Source: Irpex lacteus
Lineage: Eukaryota; Basidiomycota; Agaricomycetes; Polyporales; Irpicaceae
Assembly (NCBI GenBank): GCA_001986395.2
Contig: MQVO02000037.1
Location: 142,009-206,008, forward strand
DNA: 64,000 nt
Direction: 5' to 3'
A program made the position numbers and the translations under genes. Under the pieces are notes generated by a model. That model saw only the letters and a program-made list of their open reading frames with translations. It was not told the origin of the DNA and ran no database searches. Positions 1 through 13,760 of the stretch are shown here, in pieces (the stretch's first letter is position 1; each line of letters opens with the position of its first letter).

Positions 1-1189
1 AGTTTGCAATTGGTTACGAGAGCATGAAAAGTACGTCTGGATGTGCGGTTCGCTGGTTCTAGTGTGACATGGGGTGGTGCAATTCGAGCTACAGCGGGGT
101 CGTCGATTCGAGTCCTCCGACGCAGCGATGCAGGCTGGATGACTGAGAAGGCACTGCTAGAGTAGAAAGACCATGCAGGATGACGTGCTGAGTGAGGAAG
201 GCAGGACGCAGGTCGTGGCGATCATTCCGGTGCAGCCTTGTATTTTGGGCACTGCATTGGGGTTAGGGTGCCACTGCGAAGACTACTCATGGCGTCTGCC
301 GGCGTCGGTGCGATGGGATCTGGTCGGTGACCCGTGTGGCGTCTCCCCGGCCCGCGCCCGCAATTCGGCGATTAAGAAAGAGTTCAGTGAGAGATCTCCG
401 ATTTACAGCGATCTGGGTGGCCAGCGCCTTGCCAGCAGACATCTTTCTGTAAGCGCCAACGTTGGACGTCTCCCCCAGCGAGCGGACAAGGAGACCTTAA
501 TCGAAGCAGTTACCGACGAATGCTGACCCCAGCCCAGCCGAGGCGTGTGGCTCTCGTTCGCCTCTTTTCATGGTGCGAGAAGAGCGCGAGAGAGTTCGTG
601 TACTGCCACTGTCCCTGACTACGAGCACAATTTAGACATACTCGACCCACACGCGTTTGTTGTGCGAAGCCTGGTGCAGTGCTCCCCCGTCCGCGCTGGT
701 CGTCATCGGCCGCTAGACGTAATTGCGAGTGGTAGTCCGCCATGCCCGATATGGGAGCACCCTGGTCGAGGAAGAGGAGGGTGAAATTGGCGAGCATCGA
801 GTCGAAGCTTCCACTCGAAGGGGACGATGATGACGAGGACATGTTCCACTCTCGAGGGTGCTAAAGTCGATTGATTGTGGGAGATGGGATGATTTGCAGT
901 GGCACATGCTGGCAACGGCTGCAATGGAGGGGACACTGCGATTTGTTCGGGGCAGTTAAGCTCGACTTTGTGGTGCAGCGTGATTCTAGCTGGGCGAGGC
1001 AGAGCGAGAAATCTGCAGATACGAACCCAGGGTGGGGATCTCGATTCGCTGTCTGTGGTCAGTTGTGTTCGAATTACTTTCGTGGGTATTTTTCGATGTC
1101 CCAGCCCGGAACTCTGCCCTAACCGAAATTCGACCCCGGCGCTTAGACGGCACCATCCCTAGCTTCTTAATACCCATCGCGTACAGCCC
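1..1189. other. Upstream region of the TEA-domain gene, no gene seen
   Basis: I find no convincing coding region here. The open frames are short, overlap on both strands and show no recognisable protein. The right end holds the promoter of the transcription factor gene that follows. A long 5' flank is common for fungal developmental regulators, but no binding site could be assigned from the sequence alone. Confidence 0.4.
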
Positions 1190-1196
1190 TATATAA
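1190..1196 (+). promoter_or_regulatory. TATA box of the TEA-domain gene
   Basis: The heptamer TATATAA lies 109 bp before the chosen ATG at 1305. Transcription would begin near 1220. That makes the in-frame ATG-like triplet at 1218 an unlikely start and favours 1305, which sits in the context CAACAAATG. Confidence 0.6.
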
Positions 1197-1304
1197 TGAA
1201 CCAGCCCTCTCTCCGCTGTGTGTCCCATCAGCCCGGTCCCTCCTCCTCCATCCGCCGCATCCTGTGGCCCCTCCTCATCGACCACGGCGACCACCATCCA
1301 ACAA

Positions 1305-3171
1305 ATGTCCCCAACAAAGCGTACAAACATGGCACACCACGTCCGTGTCTCCTCCGTGGACGACATCTCCTACTCGGTCTCCCAACCAGGTGTATCCTCG
1401 GACACCTCTGACGCAATCCAGACCATAGTCACTGGAAGAAAGTGCTGGAAGACGATCAAGGGCAAGGGCGAAGTCGTGTGGCCACCGCATCTCGAGGCGG
1501 CACTCGTCCAAGGTGTGTACTGATATTACAACGAATTTATGGTTATTTGCTCAATAAACCCCACCTTTGCGCAACAGGCCTCGAACGGTACAGACCAGTC
1601 GACTCGCGATCGGCACGCGCACTCGGTCGATTCCCCATGCGCAACAAGTTCATCTCCGACTACATCTTTGAAGTCACAGGCTACCGCAGAACGCCCAAGC
1701 AGGTCGGCAGCCGTCTGCAGCAACTCAGAGACACATGCGAGGGCAAGCGCAGTGAGTCTTTCTGTTTCTCGAGCTCGCGCTCGTCATCCGGACCAAGTAT
1801 CGCTAACCGTGATTTTTCTGCCATCATTCAGTTCTGAAACTTCTCACCCACCGCCCAGAGGACACGCCGTCCTCCAAGTCAGAGACAGCAGTTCCCTCCC
1901 CAGAGGTGCCTGCTGCTCCTCAGCCTCCGCGCGACTTTGTCAACCTCTACGTCCTGCCTCCCCACTCACCCTGGACCAACGCTCCCTCCACCTCCGCAAC
2001 CTCCCTCGACAACATCCCGCGTCCCCTTCGTCAGATCAACAACACTGTCACCTTCCGCTCCGCCAAGGCTCTCTCTGCATACTCGGTGTGCCGCGTCATG
2101 CGCAACGGCCAGCCTGTGTTCAGAGAGAGAACCGAGCTCGACCTCACACAGACGCAGGCCCAGATGAGCACACACTACGGCTCCGATCACGAGTATCTCT
2201 TCCTATACAGCACACAGCTCGTCCCTGGCTACTGGCCCTCGCTCTGCGAGTGCACAGGTTCGTACACTTCCCCCGCACTGGATCTGGCGATCGTGCTAAT
2301 TTTGATCCCCTCTTGTTCCACTTGACACTCGTCATGATTGCGATCGACCACCCTCACAGATATTGCCCACTACACGATCGTCCAAGACATCGTGCGCGCT
2401 CCTTCCTCTCCATCCCTTTCTGGACTTCCCTCCACATCGTCGCCCGGCTCATCAACGTCGCAAGACGCCACTCCAGAGATCCTCTTTTCCGTGGTATATC
2501 AATTCATCAATGGGAACAGCAACTCGCCTCCGCAGTCGCCCATGTCGTCTGCCGACGGTTACAGCTACTCCAGTGCTTCCAGCGTACGTCAACATCCACT
2601 TGACTCTTCCCAACGTTCTTAACACTAACAATATCGCGCATATAGCCGGAGGTCAACGCAGATCTCGATGACTTGAGCATGCTCGACAACTTTAACAGCG
2701 CCACACTCTCTACGCCACCCCCTCATTCGCCTCCGACACAGAGGGGTGCATACAACGGCTACCCACAAACCAGCCGCATACACGAGCAGCCTCGTCGCCT
2801 ACGACCGGCAACGTACGAGATCTCACCTGCCCCTGGCCTTATCCGTGACGGAGAAGAAGGCTACGCCAGCTCGTTGCCGACAAGCCCGCTCGATCTCTCG
2901 TTTGGTACTGTACAAGCCCAGCCAACGGTCTTGCCCCCTCCCGATGTGCTCTGCGGTACCTCCTTCGGTGACGTCGCAGCAGCAGCAGCCAGTGCCTACT
3001 CGACCGCATTCGACGTCAGCGGCATGTCGAACGTGGGGTACGCAAGTGGCGGCGTACACAGTCCCGCGAACCCCTACAGCGTCAGCGTCGTGAGTAACCG
3101 AACCTCGATCATGCTATTCGGCTCAACTTATGCTAACCACCTTTCTCGGCCGACTCTCACAGGGATACTGA
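1305..3171 (+). CDS. TEC1: TEA/ATTS-domain transcription factor (TEC1/AbaA type)
   Basis: Six exons: 1305-1512, 1578-1751, 1832-2257, 2360-2583, 2646-3089 and 3163-3171, giving 494 aa. The TEA DNA-binding domain spans the first two introns. It starts at WPPHLEAALVQGLERYRP, continues through LGRFPMRNKFISDYI, and ends with RRTPKQVGSRLQQLRDTC, the hallmark third helix. Proteins of this family bind CATTCY-type sites and control filamentation, conidiation or fruiting in fungi (family knowledge). The C-terminal half is rich in Ser, Pro and Thr and probably disordered, as expected for an activation region. The last exon encodes only Gly-Tyr-stop. The gene is a single-copy regulator with no operon-like neighbours. 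The orthology label TEC1 rests on the domain only. Confidence 0.93.
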
Positions 3172-4680
3172 GGCCCACACGCCGAAACGAGGACGCACCA
3201 TCCCATCAGACGATGCTGTTCGTCTGGTCGTCTGGGAGTGACGCAGTGCCTTCTTGTTGACAGCTCGAGTGTTGTTGGCCTGTCTTGTTCTGTCTCCCAG
3301 GAAAGATAGGCCAGGAACCGAGGATGGGATGGGACGGTGGGAGATAGGCGCGGTCTCGGATAGGCGGACGGACGGACAGACAGACGCGGAGTGGATGAAG
3401 CTCAGCTGGCCGTTAACGCGAACTTTACCACACCGAATATGCAACAACGATATCAACTCTCGCCACCTAACCCACCCCCTCTCGGCATCTATGTATCAGT
3501 AGCCCGAATGACTTCTCCCTCTCCCCCTCTCCATCGCCGTCAACATCTTGGACCTCCCGCTCGACTCTCTTTCATTCTCGCACTGTCCTAGCCTGTTCCC
3601 TCTGTCGTTTGACCCTGCCCGTTATGGATCCTCGCTACCCACGGCCCCGCTTCTTCCTCTCGTTTACGTACGGTATGCCCTACCCATGCATCCATCACAT
3701 ATGCATATATGGCTTAGACACTCGCCCACCTCGCTCGCTCGCTCATCACCTTCTTCGCTCGTTTTGCTTTTTTCAACCTACGCGTATCCATACTGATCTG
3801 CTGCCTATGCTCTTGGATCTTCTTCCCCCGCTAATACCGAGTCTCTTCTATCCTCTGCTGTGCATTATTCATCACTTACCCTACTCTACTCGCCTTCCAA
3901 CGAACTCTGCTACCAATCTTTCATCATTGTCATTTGCATGTACACTACGCTCTGCATTCCTCTCCCCCCGTACCTTACCTCCGCATTCAAAAACGCCTTT
4001 ACTCGCATTTCTCGCTATATGCTGTGTTAGTTAGTTTCTAGTTACCTCGCTATATTTTTGCACATTTTTTTTTCTTTTTGTGTTTTTATATACCCCTTGC
4101 AACTCCGCATGTTTTCCATAGCAGCTCCTCATCAAGTTAGCCTCGCCATCATTTACTACGGACGCTATTACCCATTCGTACTCCCTGCAGACATTTTTAC
4201 TTATCCCTCGTTACATAGTATAGTCCGTCCACGGTACATAGTCCCGTTCAATATAAACCCAGCCACTGCGTTCCATATCGTTGAACCTCAGCCTTCCATG
4301 CCTCGTGTATCGCTGTCTCCGTCAGTCGCTCAGTCGCATCTCCCTGCCGCCCTCCTCCTACCACACCAACAGGACAAAATACGCGTGCAGAACCCGACTC
4401 GATAAGCAGAGGGGGTGGAGCCAGACCCTCGCGCGCCTAAGTGCCGCCCCCCATCACAGGCCACCACACCGAACCCCACCATCAGACATACTAACTACCC
4501 CCATCGGGATCACGCGCACACATTCAATTATATCTTTTATCTCCCTTTCGTAATTTTTTTAATTGTGGAGGGTTTCTATGTAGAATTGTGGATGTTTCGA
4601 CAGCGAGAGCCTCGACTCGGAGTCGGGGAGTGTTCTCGATGGGGAGCGTCGCATCAGGGAAGTTGATATCAGTTAATTAT
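3172..4680. other. Pyrimidine-rich tail downstream of the TEA-domain gene
   Basis: About 1 kb (roughly 3480-4560) is strongly C/T-rich on the plus strand, with many TCTC, CCCT and TTTT runs. The open frames in it translate to low-complexity Ser/Pro/Leu and are composition artefacts. It is most simply a long 3' UTR or downstream region of the transcription factor gene. A tetranucleotide GGAC/CAGA run at about 3366-3386 is also present. Confidence 0.35.
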
Positions 4681-7600
4681 GGAGAGGCCGGGAGTCGGGT
4701 GGACGGGTGATTTGGATCTGCCAGTGTTGGCTGGTTGTAAGGAGCTTCGGGTGGACGGGCTGTGTGGTTATCTACGGGTTGGTGATCGCTGCTTGAGTGA
4801 TGGACGATGAGTGAAGGGTACATAGGATCCGGAAGGTGGTATTTGCGAGCTAGGAAAGAATGTTCTGTACTTTCTTTTCGATTGCGAGGACGGAGATCCA
4901 GCCACATAACGCTAACTTGTGGCGGGTACAGTAATATACGTATATGTTCCCCGGAACGCACGCACTTTCCGTTATTCTACTGCAGTAAGTACTCCGAAGA
5001 TCCGAGTCGATCAGTGCGCGTGCAATTTCCAGAGAATCCCGGGAGAGCACCACTTATTACTATCTGCCTTTTGTTTCAGGGTCGTCGTCGAGTTCTCCCT
5101 CGAGACTAACTCTACATCATCGTACTGTCAACATTTCGTTGTCTTGTTCATCGCCATTGTCATTGTCGAGTGGGAGAAGGAAGTTGAGGCTTAACGTCCC
5201 TGCGTGTTTCCGAAGAATAAGTTCCGTATCATACGGGATTCTACTTGGCAGAAGAAGACTTGGGTTGGAAGTAGGGATCAAACCAGTGGATTTGGTGGGA
5301 TGTGACCAGCGAAGTGAGATGTCCATGCTGTCCACCTCCACGCACGTCCATCACCTGTCTGTCCGTTGTAACTTGTTCTTGCTCCTCCCCTTCGCTCTCT
5401 GAATAGCTTGATCCTCATTGGGTAAGCTGATGGTGAGTCGAGGAGGACAGCCAATAAACGACACTGCCGATTCCGCGGAGTCTACGAAGGGCATGCGGCG
5501 TATCAGCAGTTGACCACCCGACCTAGACTACTTACTCATGCGTGTATTATGTGAGGAAGGCGTAAGAAGGGATGCTCCAACGCTGTGCAGTGATGCGCAG
5601 TGAACACCATCTGTGCAAACAAAGAAGCTCCACGGCTTTACTGCACGAGTTGATTGTGTCTGTCACTGTTTTATCAAGATTAAACCCGTCAATTTTGTGG
5701 CAGCAGTAGTAGCGGAATCAGATTACCTGCATGATGCGATTGGGATACTACGCACAGACCTCAGAGAGCGAAAGGATGGAGATATGAAGAGACATGTCTC
5801 ACAAGCTCATGCTAGGCCTCGCTATGCTGCTCGCGGGGCCAGTCATGGCGAGTATACCTACCAAGTGGGGTTATACAACTCGGGAGCTTTCATCACGAAT
5901 GACAAGTCGTTGAATAGACCCAGAGAGCTTGGAGTGATGACTGCTGGCCACACCCTCAACGCGTGTTCTGGGAGCGCTGTGGTACGGCTCTCATCGGGCC
6001 ACGGGAAAGCCCAGACCCAATGAGATGACCAGCGCGTACACACGCTCTGTCTTCGGAAGAAGCGAAATGTCACACTGGAGAGGTATCCAAGAGATTGCCA
6101 TCATGGATAGCGCTCGACAGCACTACGGCCTCCGGCAGATAGAATCCGTCTATTCTAGACATTTGAGGTTTGTCCGATTAGCAGTTCGCGATAGTCAGTG
6201 ATCGTGAGGAGCAAGATGAGTCAAAAACCCTCACGATCGTGGAAAACGTCGGGCGACCGCTGCGTCGCGTCGTTTCAGCGCGTAAGGTTTTGATAATCGT
6301 TTAGCTCCTCCTTTGGTTAGTTACTACGGACGGGAGAATATCCATTGGTCAGTGCTCCGAGTCCGGGTGCAATTATATTCATTTCGTCATGACCTTTCGG
6401 AATCATATGCCCTTCACCCCGGATCGTCGCTGCTGGAAAACAATGCTCACCTTGCTTATGTGCTGAACCGCGGCCGCATAAACTCGGGCGGTGGGTGGAA
6501 GGCGTTTCATCGCACAAGGGTACCATATCTGATGCAACCTTTGTCGAACGCAGATAGCATCCAAAGGCAGTTTTTAATCGTCCTTCCAGCTAAAGGACTA
6601 TCGCATACTGTACTTCCCCAGCTCTGAGAGATCGAGAATATAGGCTTTCAGACATTTCCCCAGACATGTCAAAAAGGATGGGGAGAGAGCATTCCGCCTG
6701 TCCGCTTGCGAGACACACGCCTCGGTGAATATGTGGCGTCAGACTCGCCTGATCACTGATTGAGTCGCCAGCATGCGAGCGATCGTTGACGGCTGCCAGC
6801 GCACACAGCACGCGTGCAATGAGTGTGCTATTCCCGCCCAGTCCCGCCACCTGTCGAAAAGCACCAGAAGCTTGGCGGAGGGAGCCCACGGACGCATATT
6901 CCGCTGCTGCAGCCTATAAAATACAATTTCAGTGATGCCTCGTTCATTTTGAAGTTTCTCCCGTCCGTGGCTCCGTTATCCGTCCGTCCGTCTCGGCCGG
7001 CAAGAGTTAACCTACGTACAAAATTACAACGAATTAATTCTGTGACCTGGCGCGTGAAAACAGCCATGATGACGGCGTGTGGTCTCGATTGGGTGGTGAG
7101 AGATCTGATTGGGCGCAGTAGGGAGAGACCTACTAAATTAGAGATAGCGAGGGTACGCTCCGTCCACATCATTCGATGAGGGTATCGCGCTTATACTTGG
7201 GGCTGCAGGCTTGGAAGAGGGTCTGGTGTACGGAGAAATCAGATCCCCGTAGTTGTGCACTACATCCTCAGCGTGATCACCAACGGAGATGCAGTATTGG
7301 GAAGGGCCCTGTTACACGAAAGGTTCGCGGTCTTGACATAACTGCGAGGACCGACTCATCTCAACGCTTGCAGAAGCGTAGGAGGCGTCCCGAGGTCGGC
7401 ATTCGTTGTGGATTCTGGTGTGGCTCCGCGCCTCAAAAGTAAAGTACACACCGAATACGTGTGCTCCTATCGCTATCGCCTGATTGTGTTTTGCAAAGTT
7501 TGGACCAATAATATGTCGCCACTGCCTGAGTCCAGCCTCCAATAGACAGTTAAGTTATCCTATCATACTTATCCCTTGGCCGTAAGTAGCTCGGCGCCAT

Positions 7601-10600
7601 TGTACGTACGATAAACTTACGTGGAACGCGTGCCTATGGCCCCGTCATATATTTGTGACATGTTTGTTTCGTAAAGTATGCTCATTCTTCGACGCTCCTT
7701 GTGAATCCTATCTCCAGTTGGGGTGTTATGGTCATCTGAGCAGATGGAAAGAGTTAATAAACCTAGAGCGGCGATCTATGTTAAGAAGGGTAGCCACATA
7801 GTACATTATGGGCGCTTCAAGAAAAACAATGCAGGCCGCCCTGCAATGTTCTTGTTTCTTGGCCTGGCGAGACCGAGAATCTCGGCATACCAATGAATCA
7901 AGAGGAACGGTTCATGGCTTTATGTGTCTACACCAGATATGGCGTATGGGAGTGATCAGCCTCGTGGAGACCGAGACATATGAGGGTGAGAGACGCACAT
8001 TGTTACCGGAACCCATGACGAAGGCGCGAGCCGCTGTACCTTGCCGTGAAACGGGATGGTTCTTAGGGTAGGGGTTGATCACTTTCCTGATGAGCGGAGA
8101 ATCTGAAGGTAAGTTAGGCAATGATCAATGAGAACCATTTCCACAACTCGTGGCGCTCCTGTTCACACATTCGACAGAAATTGCATCAGAGAAACTATGA
8201 GAAGTATGTTCGGTGTATGTACTCACTGGCTCAGACAGGGCGCGCATGTCGCGCCACCGTCATAACGCTGGATGGGACGTACCCACCCTTGATGAACACA
8301 CCCTGCGCACTCTTTGCGCACCTTCGTCACAAGGATATTTGTTCGCACGGAATAGCGTATACGGAAAAGTGCAGATCGTGTATAACACGTCCTGTCCTCT
8401 CTGCGTAAAAACGTCAGTTTACAATAGGTATTAGGCTCAAATCGCAACTCTAGCTTTTACTAGGGGTACCAACCTTATGGGCGCGCATTCCCATGCAAAC
8501 GCACGCTTGTCGAGCTTCCTGGAACAGGTCTGGAGAATGTTGGGATCAATATCTGCGATACCCACGAGGATAATGCGGGCGTGTGTATCTTGTCAATATT
8601 GTGGAGTAGAACAACCTAATCTTGAAGAGTATTCAGTAATGTGTTCACGAGTAGCATATGCTCGACCGCATGAGTAACGTATATCAGTGGAATCCGGGCC
8701 CCGAGCAACATTGAGACTCGTCAAGTGGGCAGCATCTATATATGTTATGCTGAGGTCTATACAGACTGAATTCTGTACGTGTCTATGACTAAGAGCAGTG
8801 AGAGTCTTGGAAAAGGTATACCAGATATCGCATACGCACCAGGAGCTCCTAGTGAAGGGTATAAGCTAGTTTTGTAAGCGGGTTAAGGAACATAGTAAGC
8901 ATGCGTTGTTAAGAGGTTCTAATGAGCAAACTGTATTGAGAACGCAAGAAGGATATCTTCGCGGTGTGCGAACAGACGCACACACTGGCGTGGCAGTCGA
9001 ATTAGGCTTAATGAAGGGAAGCGTCAGCAAAAAGCCGAGAAGAGTTGAGAAGACAACATGAGAAAGGGGGCCAAGTTTGGTTAGATGGCCCCCATTCAGC
9101 GAATCACCACACAAACCTGATCGGTCCGGCACTCTCAAGCCCAATTTGGTAGGAGGTCAAGTTCAACGCTGCAGCTCCGGCATCTCCCGATCTGCTCCTC
9201 TCCTCTCCTCGTACGTGGTGTCGTTCCTGGACAGAGCGACTCTCACGGGACACTATAGCTAAGTATTGTAAGCAAGGATTACATACTCGTATGTTATAAC
9301 ATACATGTAGCACATAGTCGAACCCGCTCTTTAGAGAACCCGAACCGTGAGCAGGCTGTACAGCGCTCCGTCGGGCGTTATCACTCGCCGTTCCGTTGCT
9401 GTGTGCCGAAAGCAGCAACTCGGGATACTGTCTTTACCGATGAATGCCTCCACAAGGAATACAAGGTACAGTGGGTATGTTCAGGCGGTACGCACGTCGA
9501 TCCATCACTGCCACTCACGCTGAAGCTAGGTACCATTAGATAAAATACGTCACCTAGAAAAATCTCTGTCGGTGAAAGCTGAGTATCGTATCGGTAGTAG
9601 TAACGAGCTGGCTCTTTGCGAGCAAATCGCACCTGCAACATATGTGAGCCACATCTACCCTGCCGCTCAGTCTAAGGGAGTCGAACGTCGGTAAGTACCC
9701 CACTACAGTCGCAGTTCACTAAGGGGCGTCGTGCTCATTAATTTCCGATAGCACCTCTGCCACAGTGATCGCCATACTTCTACAAATCTTTGCGCTCCAT
9801 ATTGCTTGGTGTCAAGGTGGCCTGACATTCACACGCATCTAACACGCTCTATCCGGAAATCAGCCCTACCGAGAACCCTTGACACAAAACGAAACGGGCC
9901 ATTATCGTCCGACCAAAACGGGATCCTTGACACGCCACAGTCGTCTGTACTCGACCCTTCTGGTCCTTCGCCCTGAAAAAAAGCTGCTGGAGCATAAGAA
10001 TACCGGTATGCTGTGTTATCATGTTCCCTTTTCCGCACAAACAATGACCTTACGATGGAAACAGGCCCCAGCGTCCCAGGCTAGATGACGCCTTTTGACA
10101 GCGTGTTGCAGGTTATTACGCATCAACGTTGTCTTCTAACACAATTGGTCAACAACATGCCGCTCACCGCTATCGCTGCAATAAATCACAAACTCTACCA
10201 AGTTCAATGTCCGTCTTGCCAGCCAGCCAGTGCACAGAAATGATACGACAGCGTTGCAATCTTCTAGAGCAGGTGTTAACCGCGAGGACCACACGGACAT
10301 GGTGTCCTTGTCCTTATTCTACGGATGAAAGTTGGGTGAGCACGCTGATCCCGACCGCGTGGTTCGCGAGGCTGACTGACGGGGTCGTCGGGGTTGTTGT
10401 TGTTCTGCTCGACAGCGTGGCCGTTGCCTTTCGGAAGCGCGCATGCGAGAGGTTTACAAGACCTCGGCACCGTCCCAATATGCCGCCATTTCTGGGTAAG
10501 AAGGTTTATGTTGTCGGCTATTTACCACCCTAGTCGATTTCAGGCCGAGTGACCCTTTGGGGTCGGCTTGAACGACTGCCATCTCGTCAATCGGGGCCTT

Positions 10601-12608
10601 ACAATCCAGAATAGTCTCGTGTTCTACCGATCGGAGCTGGGTGGCTTGTCATACGACGCAACCTAAAACACACCTCTTCTACTTCCAGTGTGAGCTACTC
10701 GAGGAAATTGGTGGCCCTATACACAAGTTTCGCGATCCTCCCCCCAGCTTGTTCCACTGGCCATGCCTTCCCCTCCTTGACGTCTCCTCCCAATGTACTA
10801 TCAGCGCGGAACCGGTCAACGATTAAGATTCCTTCGTCAGTACGTGATACGCGCGAGCTCTCGACGATTTTACGTACCCGCTTAGCGGAATGCTCAAGCC
10901 TCGTCCATGTTCTTGGAAATTCGTGCTGGTTCCCCGCGACATCATGACGGATTTTCGATTGGGTTGAATCTGTCTTCATCGCTTCTAGATGCGGCGTGGA
11001 TGATGCCTTTGACTATCCATGTTGTCAGTGGCTGGCTTGACGTACGTGGCCGTTAATAATACGAAGCTTCTGGCGCTGTTTTTTCTGATTTAGGCGACCG
11101 AACCGTGCCAGAATGTCTACCAGGTAGGGCTACACTCCCGTAGATCACTGACCAGGGAATTCCTTCCTTGGTACATGAAACGTGTGTCGGTGTCACCGGC
11201 GGTGCAGATGGCGCCGAAGTACCCAACGGCGAGCAGGCTTTCGTAATACCACAGTCAGGAAGAAGCTTCCTCCAGCATCCATTTTATTCAGCACTGCTGC
11301 GGTACAAGGAAGAGCCTTCGAAAATGGCACCTTCAACTGAGCCTGCTATATCGACACAGGCATACAAGGTGGGCTCAGGCTTCGGACGTACGTCATCGAG
11401 TATAATATTCTTGATTATTGCCTCATTAAAGCCACTGTCCGTGCAAAAACGTCGTCGACGCCGAGTTATTTGCCAAGACAGTACTGCCAACATAGTGAAC
11501 ACTTTACCCAACCAGTCTCGCATATACGATACCCACTTATCAAGAATACCCTACTTGGAGATCGTCTCAAGCTGTCTCTGAGATATCCCACTTCCATGGC
11601 TTCTCGTTTTCATCTCCTGCATACCCACCGCCACTTATACGATTTCATCCTCATCGTTCCCTCATCCTTACGCATCCCTGCACCCCATTACATCCGTACG
11701 ACTACCTTCGAGTCGTACTGCCCATCCGCCGCCTCTTCTACCAATCTACCTTCTCCATTTCCTCATTGCCCTCACCTCCCTGTACAGAACTGCATCCGTG
11801 CGACTATCTTCGCGTACCAAAGCAGTTACATGACTGATACTATCTGTGGCACCGTGACCTCCCCGGCCCATCGTGCTCTGCCCCGCCCGAGCCGTGAGTT
11901 CCGCCTATTGGTCGCACACCCCTCCTCCGAGGCCGGTATGATGTGAGCTCGCCTTCCGCTCAGCCAATACGAGATCAGCGAACCCACAAGTAAGAAACAC
12001 ATGCGGACCGCTGCGCAACACTTCTCTCACACAATGTCGGCGTGGGAGCTGGGGCGGGTCATTGACCATACACGGCTCGGCGTCGTTGAGTTCAATCTCA
12101 CAGGTTTGAATTTTAGATTTTTAGTCAGCCGTAGGGTTGAGTGGTAAGACAATGTATTGCAGAAGAATCAGATAACGTTGTACTGGTTCTGGAAGAAGAA
12201 CAAGGGAAAGAGGTGAACGGAGGGGAGCAAGGTCGCTGAATGAGGATGTTTGATGTCAATTAACGTCGGCTGCGATCCGTGGCCTTCGAAGGGTAGCTTA
12301 TGGGTATGTTGTGTGCGAACAGGCAGCAACGAGGCAGTGGGAAGCTCATACAAACGAGCTGTAAGCTGAAAGACACCGAAAACGGTACAAAGTAGCACCA
12401 GGAGAAGCGACAGCCCCCGCCGAGTGATCACCGTCGACGAAATGCGGACGACAAGTTGGCACAAGGTCAAACGTTCTACACACAAGTTACCGACATTGCA
12501 GCGCGGCCAAGAGTGTGCTTGTACGGCAGAGACGATACCCTCACACAGTAATAACGTTTCGTTGCATGTGAGGTGAGAATGAATATGGATTAAGCACCGA
12601 GCGATATA
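4681..12608. other. Gene-poor region of about 8 kb
   Basis: No protein family, tRNA or complete exon chain could be supported on either strand. Open frames are short, composition is mixed, and there are no long repeats that I can see. A minus-strand frame at 10276-10470 has an Asn-rich polar stretch, and one at 12168-12485 has a hydrophobic segment. Either could be a relic, but neither has a start, splice sites or a recognisable family. Small perfect inverted repeats occur, for example 8 bp arms near 11695-11717. I see nothing else in it. Confidence 0.4.
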
Positions 12609-13760
12609 TTACCGAGACCTAGACAATACACTCCACACCTTGCCGAGCAACCTCTTGCCTAGCGTCTCTGGCTCAGGTGGCGGGGGAGGCGGAAGTTCCT
12701 TGACGAACTGCGAGACGTACGCAGCGTGGTGCCCGAGTCCGTTATCCGCAACGACATAGCGCTGAATTCCTTGCATGAACGACTTCTCGAGGAACCGCAT
12801 GGTCATGCTCTCCTTCTGCCAAACGCTAGTCGTCCAAACGGACAACGGCCCCGTACGTGTAGTGTACCGTTTTTGGGAATTGTCATCTTCCAACAAAGAC
12901 GAGGTGGAAGAGGAAGACTCTTTATTCTTCTCTTCTTGTTCTGCGCTTGGTGGCGGCGATGAGGACGCTTGCCGCCGGGACATGCGGTTGGCAAGAACGA
13001 TGTCGGTGAATATCCGATCACCAACAACGATGAGCTCGTCGTCTTTGATAGGTTTGGGCAGAGAAGCAAAGTAGCCACGAATGGCGGAGATGCACGAATA
13101 CGACGGCTTGAAGACCTTGTGTCGGAGGACAGGAGCGGATAGATGCCATGTCACTGACTCTGCCTGTCGATAGCATAAACAGCGTCAGTCAAACGTAGCA
13201 GCTTCGTTCGAATACGAGAAAAGTACACGAGATAAAAATCGAAGTGCTACTCAACTTGAATTCCTCCAGGGTCTATCCTCGTGCCGGCGGAGTTGCTCAC
13301 GATGAGTACATTGCCCTCACCAAACGCTTCGCGACATTCCTTCCATGCATCCTGTGAGAGGCCGCGTTCATTCGGGACACTGCTATGATAGACAGGGAAC
13401 GCCACGAAGAAACGACAACACTCACCTGAAGTTCAGGAACTAACTGATCTTTATGCGGTATCGTCTATATTTAAATGCATTCTGTTAAGTCAATCCAAAT
13501 CAGACGAGCACAGAACACTCACCAGGCAATTATCCTTGTCGAACACCGCACCTCTGTACCCCGCCCTCCGAAGCTGACGAAAGTCAAGCTGGCGTATGTC
13601 TTCCTACAGGTTCTGAGAGTTAGGGTTCCGACTCCGCACCACCAAGTTCCATGCGAGAGATAGGGAGCTACTGACCTTGTACGATCAAGGAAGGCAACAC
13701 GAGCCGCGGGCTGAAGATGAGATGCAACGGAACGAGGGTCCCTGGAAGATTGAACGGCAT
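12609..13760 (-). CDS. GEP4: GEP4-type mitochondrial phosphatidylglycerophosphate phosphatase
   Basis: Five exons on the minus strand: 13760-13683, 13603-13523, 13464-13426, 13351-13256 and 13163-12609, giving 282 aa. The family dephosphorylates phosphatidylglycerophosphate in the mitochondrial matrix, the penultimate step towards cardiolipin. The start matches the family (MPFNLPGTLVP). The HAD motif I region reads AVFDKDNCL (nucleophile Asp plus Asp), motif II is IVSNSAGT, and the motif III/IV region is KPSYSCI through ELIVVGDRIFTDIVLANR. A low-complexity insertion (Ser, Glu and Asp rich, about 30 residues) follows that last motif and is unusual in length. Intron 4 starts GTTGAG, a weaker donor. 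The gene is in tandem with the AT-hook gene upstream, about 600 bp apart. Confidence 0.93.

Noticed and set aside
1539..2603. 354-codon open frame on the plus strand
   Set aside because: It runs out of frame across TEA-gene exons and introns and gives a low-complexity Ser/Pro/Arg translation. The spliced TEA model explains the region.
10129..10533. 134-codon plus-strand frame in the gene-poor region
   Set aside because: It has no recognisable motif. Part of it is the complement of an Asn-rich minus-strand stretch, and neither strand gives a convincing gene.
12080..12175. tRNA-like GAGTTCAATCTC and GGTTGAGTGGTAAGAC boxes
   Set aside because: The boxes are in the wrong order and no acceptor or anticodon stem can be formed.
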